Shown: positions 5,775 to 6,113 of the stretch, one piece after another
How the letters are laid out: every line of letters begins with the position of its first letter
Position numbering within the stretch: position 1 is the stretch's first letter
NCBI GenBank assembly: GCA_030670005.1
Contig: DAOVCL010000124.1
Span: 1 to 6,113 of the forward strand
DNA length: 6,113 nt
Source of the DNA: Candidatus Zixiibacteriota bacterium
GTDB taxonomy: Bacteria; SM23-81; DAOVCL01
Direction of reading: 5' to 3'
Notes under the pieces: generated by a model
What the model was told of the DNA's origin: nothing
Databases searched by the model: none
What the model saw: the letters and a program-made list of their open reading frames with translations, nothing else
Made by a program: the position numbers and the translations under genes

Positions 5775-5784
5775 GAGGAGAGGG
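5775..5784 (+). promoter_or_regulatory. Ribosome binding site of the moxR-like gene
   Basis: GAGGAG (5775-5780) with a trailing AGGG lies four bases before the ATG at 5785. This purine-rich site supports that start. Confidence 0.65.
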
Positions 5785-6113
5785 ATGAACGAGGAGATAA
5801 GAGCCTTAAACGAGAGGATAAATAAGGAGAGTTCCTTTGTGGAGAGACTGGTCGCCGAGATAGGGAAGGTGATAGTAGGGCAGAGGTATGTAGTGGAAAG
5901 GCTCTTAGTGGGACTACTTTGTAACGGCCATATTCTTTTAGAAGGGGTTCCAGGATTGGCCAAAACCTTGGCCGTAAGGACACTTTCAGCAGCTATCAGG
6001 ACAAAATATCAGAGGATTCAGTTTACCCCAGATCTTCTCCCCGCCGATCTCATAGGGACTATGGTCTACAACCAGAGGACAGGTGATTTCGTCCCCAAGA
6101 AGGGGCCCATATT
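5785..6113 (+). CDS. MoxR-family AAA+ ATPase, N-terminal part (runs off the window)
   Basis: The first 109 codons are present with no stop. The product opens MNEEIRALNERI, then a helical segment and EIGKVIVGQRYVVERLLVGLLCNGHILLEGVPGLAKT. Walker A is GVPGLAKT (54-61), with the LAKT ending typical of MoxR proteins in place of the common GKT. QFTPDLLPADLIGTMVYNQRTGDF (80-102) is the conserved MoxR block after Walker A. Walker B, the sensors and the lid lie beyond the edge. Full-length members are about 310-350 residues. MoxR ATPases act as chaperone-like factors maturing metal- or von Willebrand A-domain partners, and are commonly followed by DUF58, VWA and TPR genes; those neighbours would lie to the right. 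The gene is separated from the lipoprotein gene by a strong terminator and the repeat spacer, so it starts a new unit whose promoter I cannot identify. Confidence 0.93.
   Translation, partial: MNEEIRALNERINKESSFVERLVAEIGKVIVGQRYVVERLLVGLLCNGHILLEGVPGLAKTLAVRTLSAAIRTKYQRIQFTPDLLPADLIGTMVYNQRTGDFVPKKGPI

Larger units (their letters stand above)
5396..5784. other. Gene-free repeat-rich spacer
   Basis: This stretch of about 390 bases has no supportable gene on either strand; the open frames on the minus strand have no family features and overlap the moxR gene. It is more AT-rich than the flanking genes. It contains several degenerate short repeats and one perfect palindrome, listed separately. 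I could not find a convincing promoter for the downstream gene or a recognisable RNA gene. Confidence 0.7.

Noticed and set aside
5396..5784. CRISPR array in the repeat-rich spacer
   Set aside because: The repeats are short, degenerate, in mixed orientation and irregularly spaced; there is no constant repeat-spacer periodicity.
5600..5983. Minus-strand open frames across the spacer and moxR start
   Set aside because: They run antisense over the clear MoxR coding region and through degenerate repeats, with no recognisable domain and Ser/Leu-rich translation.

Overview
The window reads almost entirely on the + strand. It holds a compact group of protein quality-control genes, then a small stand-alone lipoprotein gene, a gene-free repeat-rich spacer, and the start of a MoxR-type ATPase gene that runs off the right edge. 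Codon use leans heavily on AGG/AGA arginine, ATA isoleucine and GAG/AAG. This habit is common in thermophilic or thermotolerant bacteria. A periplasmic HtrA protease with a signal peptide and a probable lipoprotein point to a diderm (Gram-negative) bacterium. A Desulfobacterota/deltaproteobacteria-like or similar deep-branching lineage is my guess from gene content and spacer repeat style; the sequence does not prove it.

Region 1 (1-4786) is a probable operon: grpE (nucleotide exchange factor of DnaK), a DegP/HtrA-family serine protease with two PDZ domains, a small FmdB-type zinc-ribbon protein, and clpB (Hsp100 disaggregase). Gaps are 43 and 15 bases, and the last pair overlaps by 11 bases. 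No terminator is visible inside. Together they cover cytoplasmic refolding and disaggregation (GrpE with DnaK, ClpB) and envelope proteolysis (HtrA). The left edge may continue into other heat-shock genes.

Region 2 (4787-5395) is a monocistronic unit. It has a candidate extended -10 promoter, a strong Shine-Dalgarno, a 138-residue TPR protein with a lipoprotein-like signal, and a textbook rho-independent terminator (11-bp perfect stem plus T run).

Region 3 (5396-5784) is about 390 bases without a gene. It is made of degenerate short repeats (heptad-like ATCAGT units, CCACGGATTACACGG-type units in both orientations, a CACAAAGGCACCAAG-type unit) around a perfect 26-bp palindrome. It looks like eroded intergenic repeat or MITE-type DNA.

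Region 4 (5785-6113) is the first 109 codons of a MoxR-family AAA+ ATPase with an intact Walker A.

I see no previously undescribed system. The items most worth a second look are the palindrome and repeats of region 3, and the fmdB-clpB overlap inside the chaperone/protease operon.
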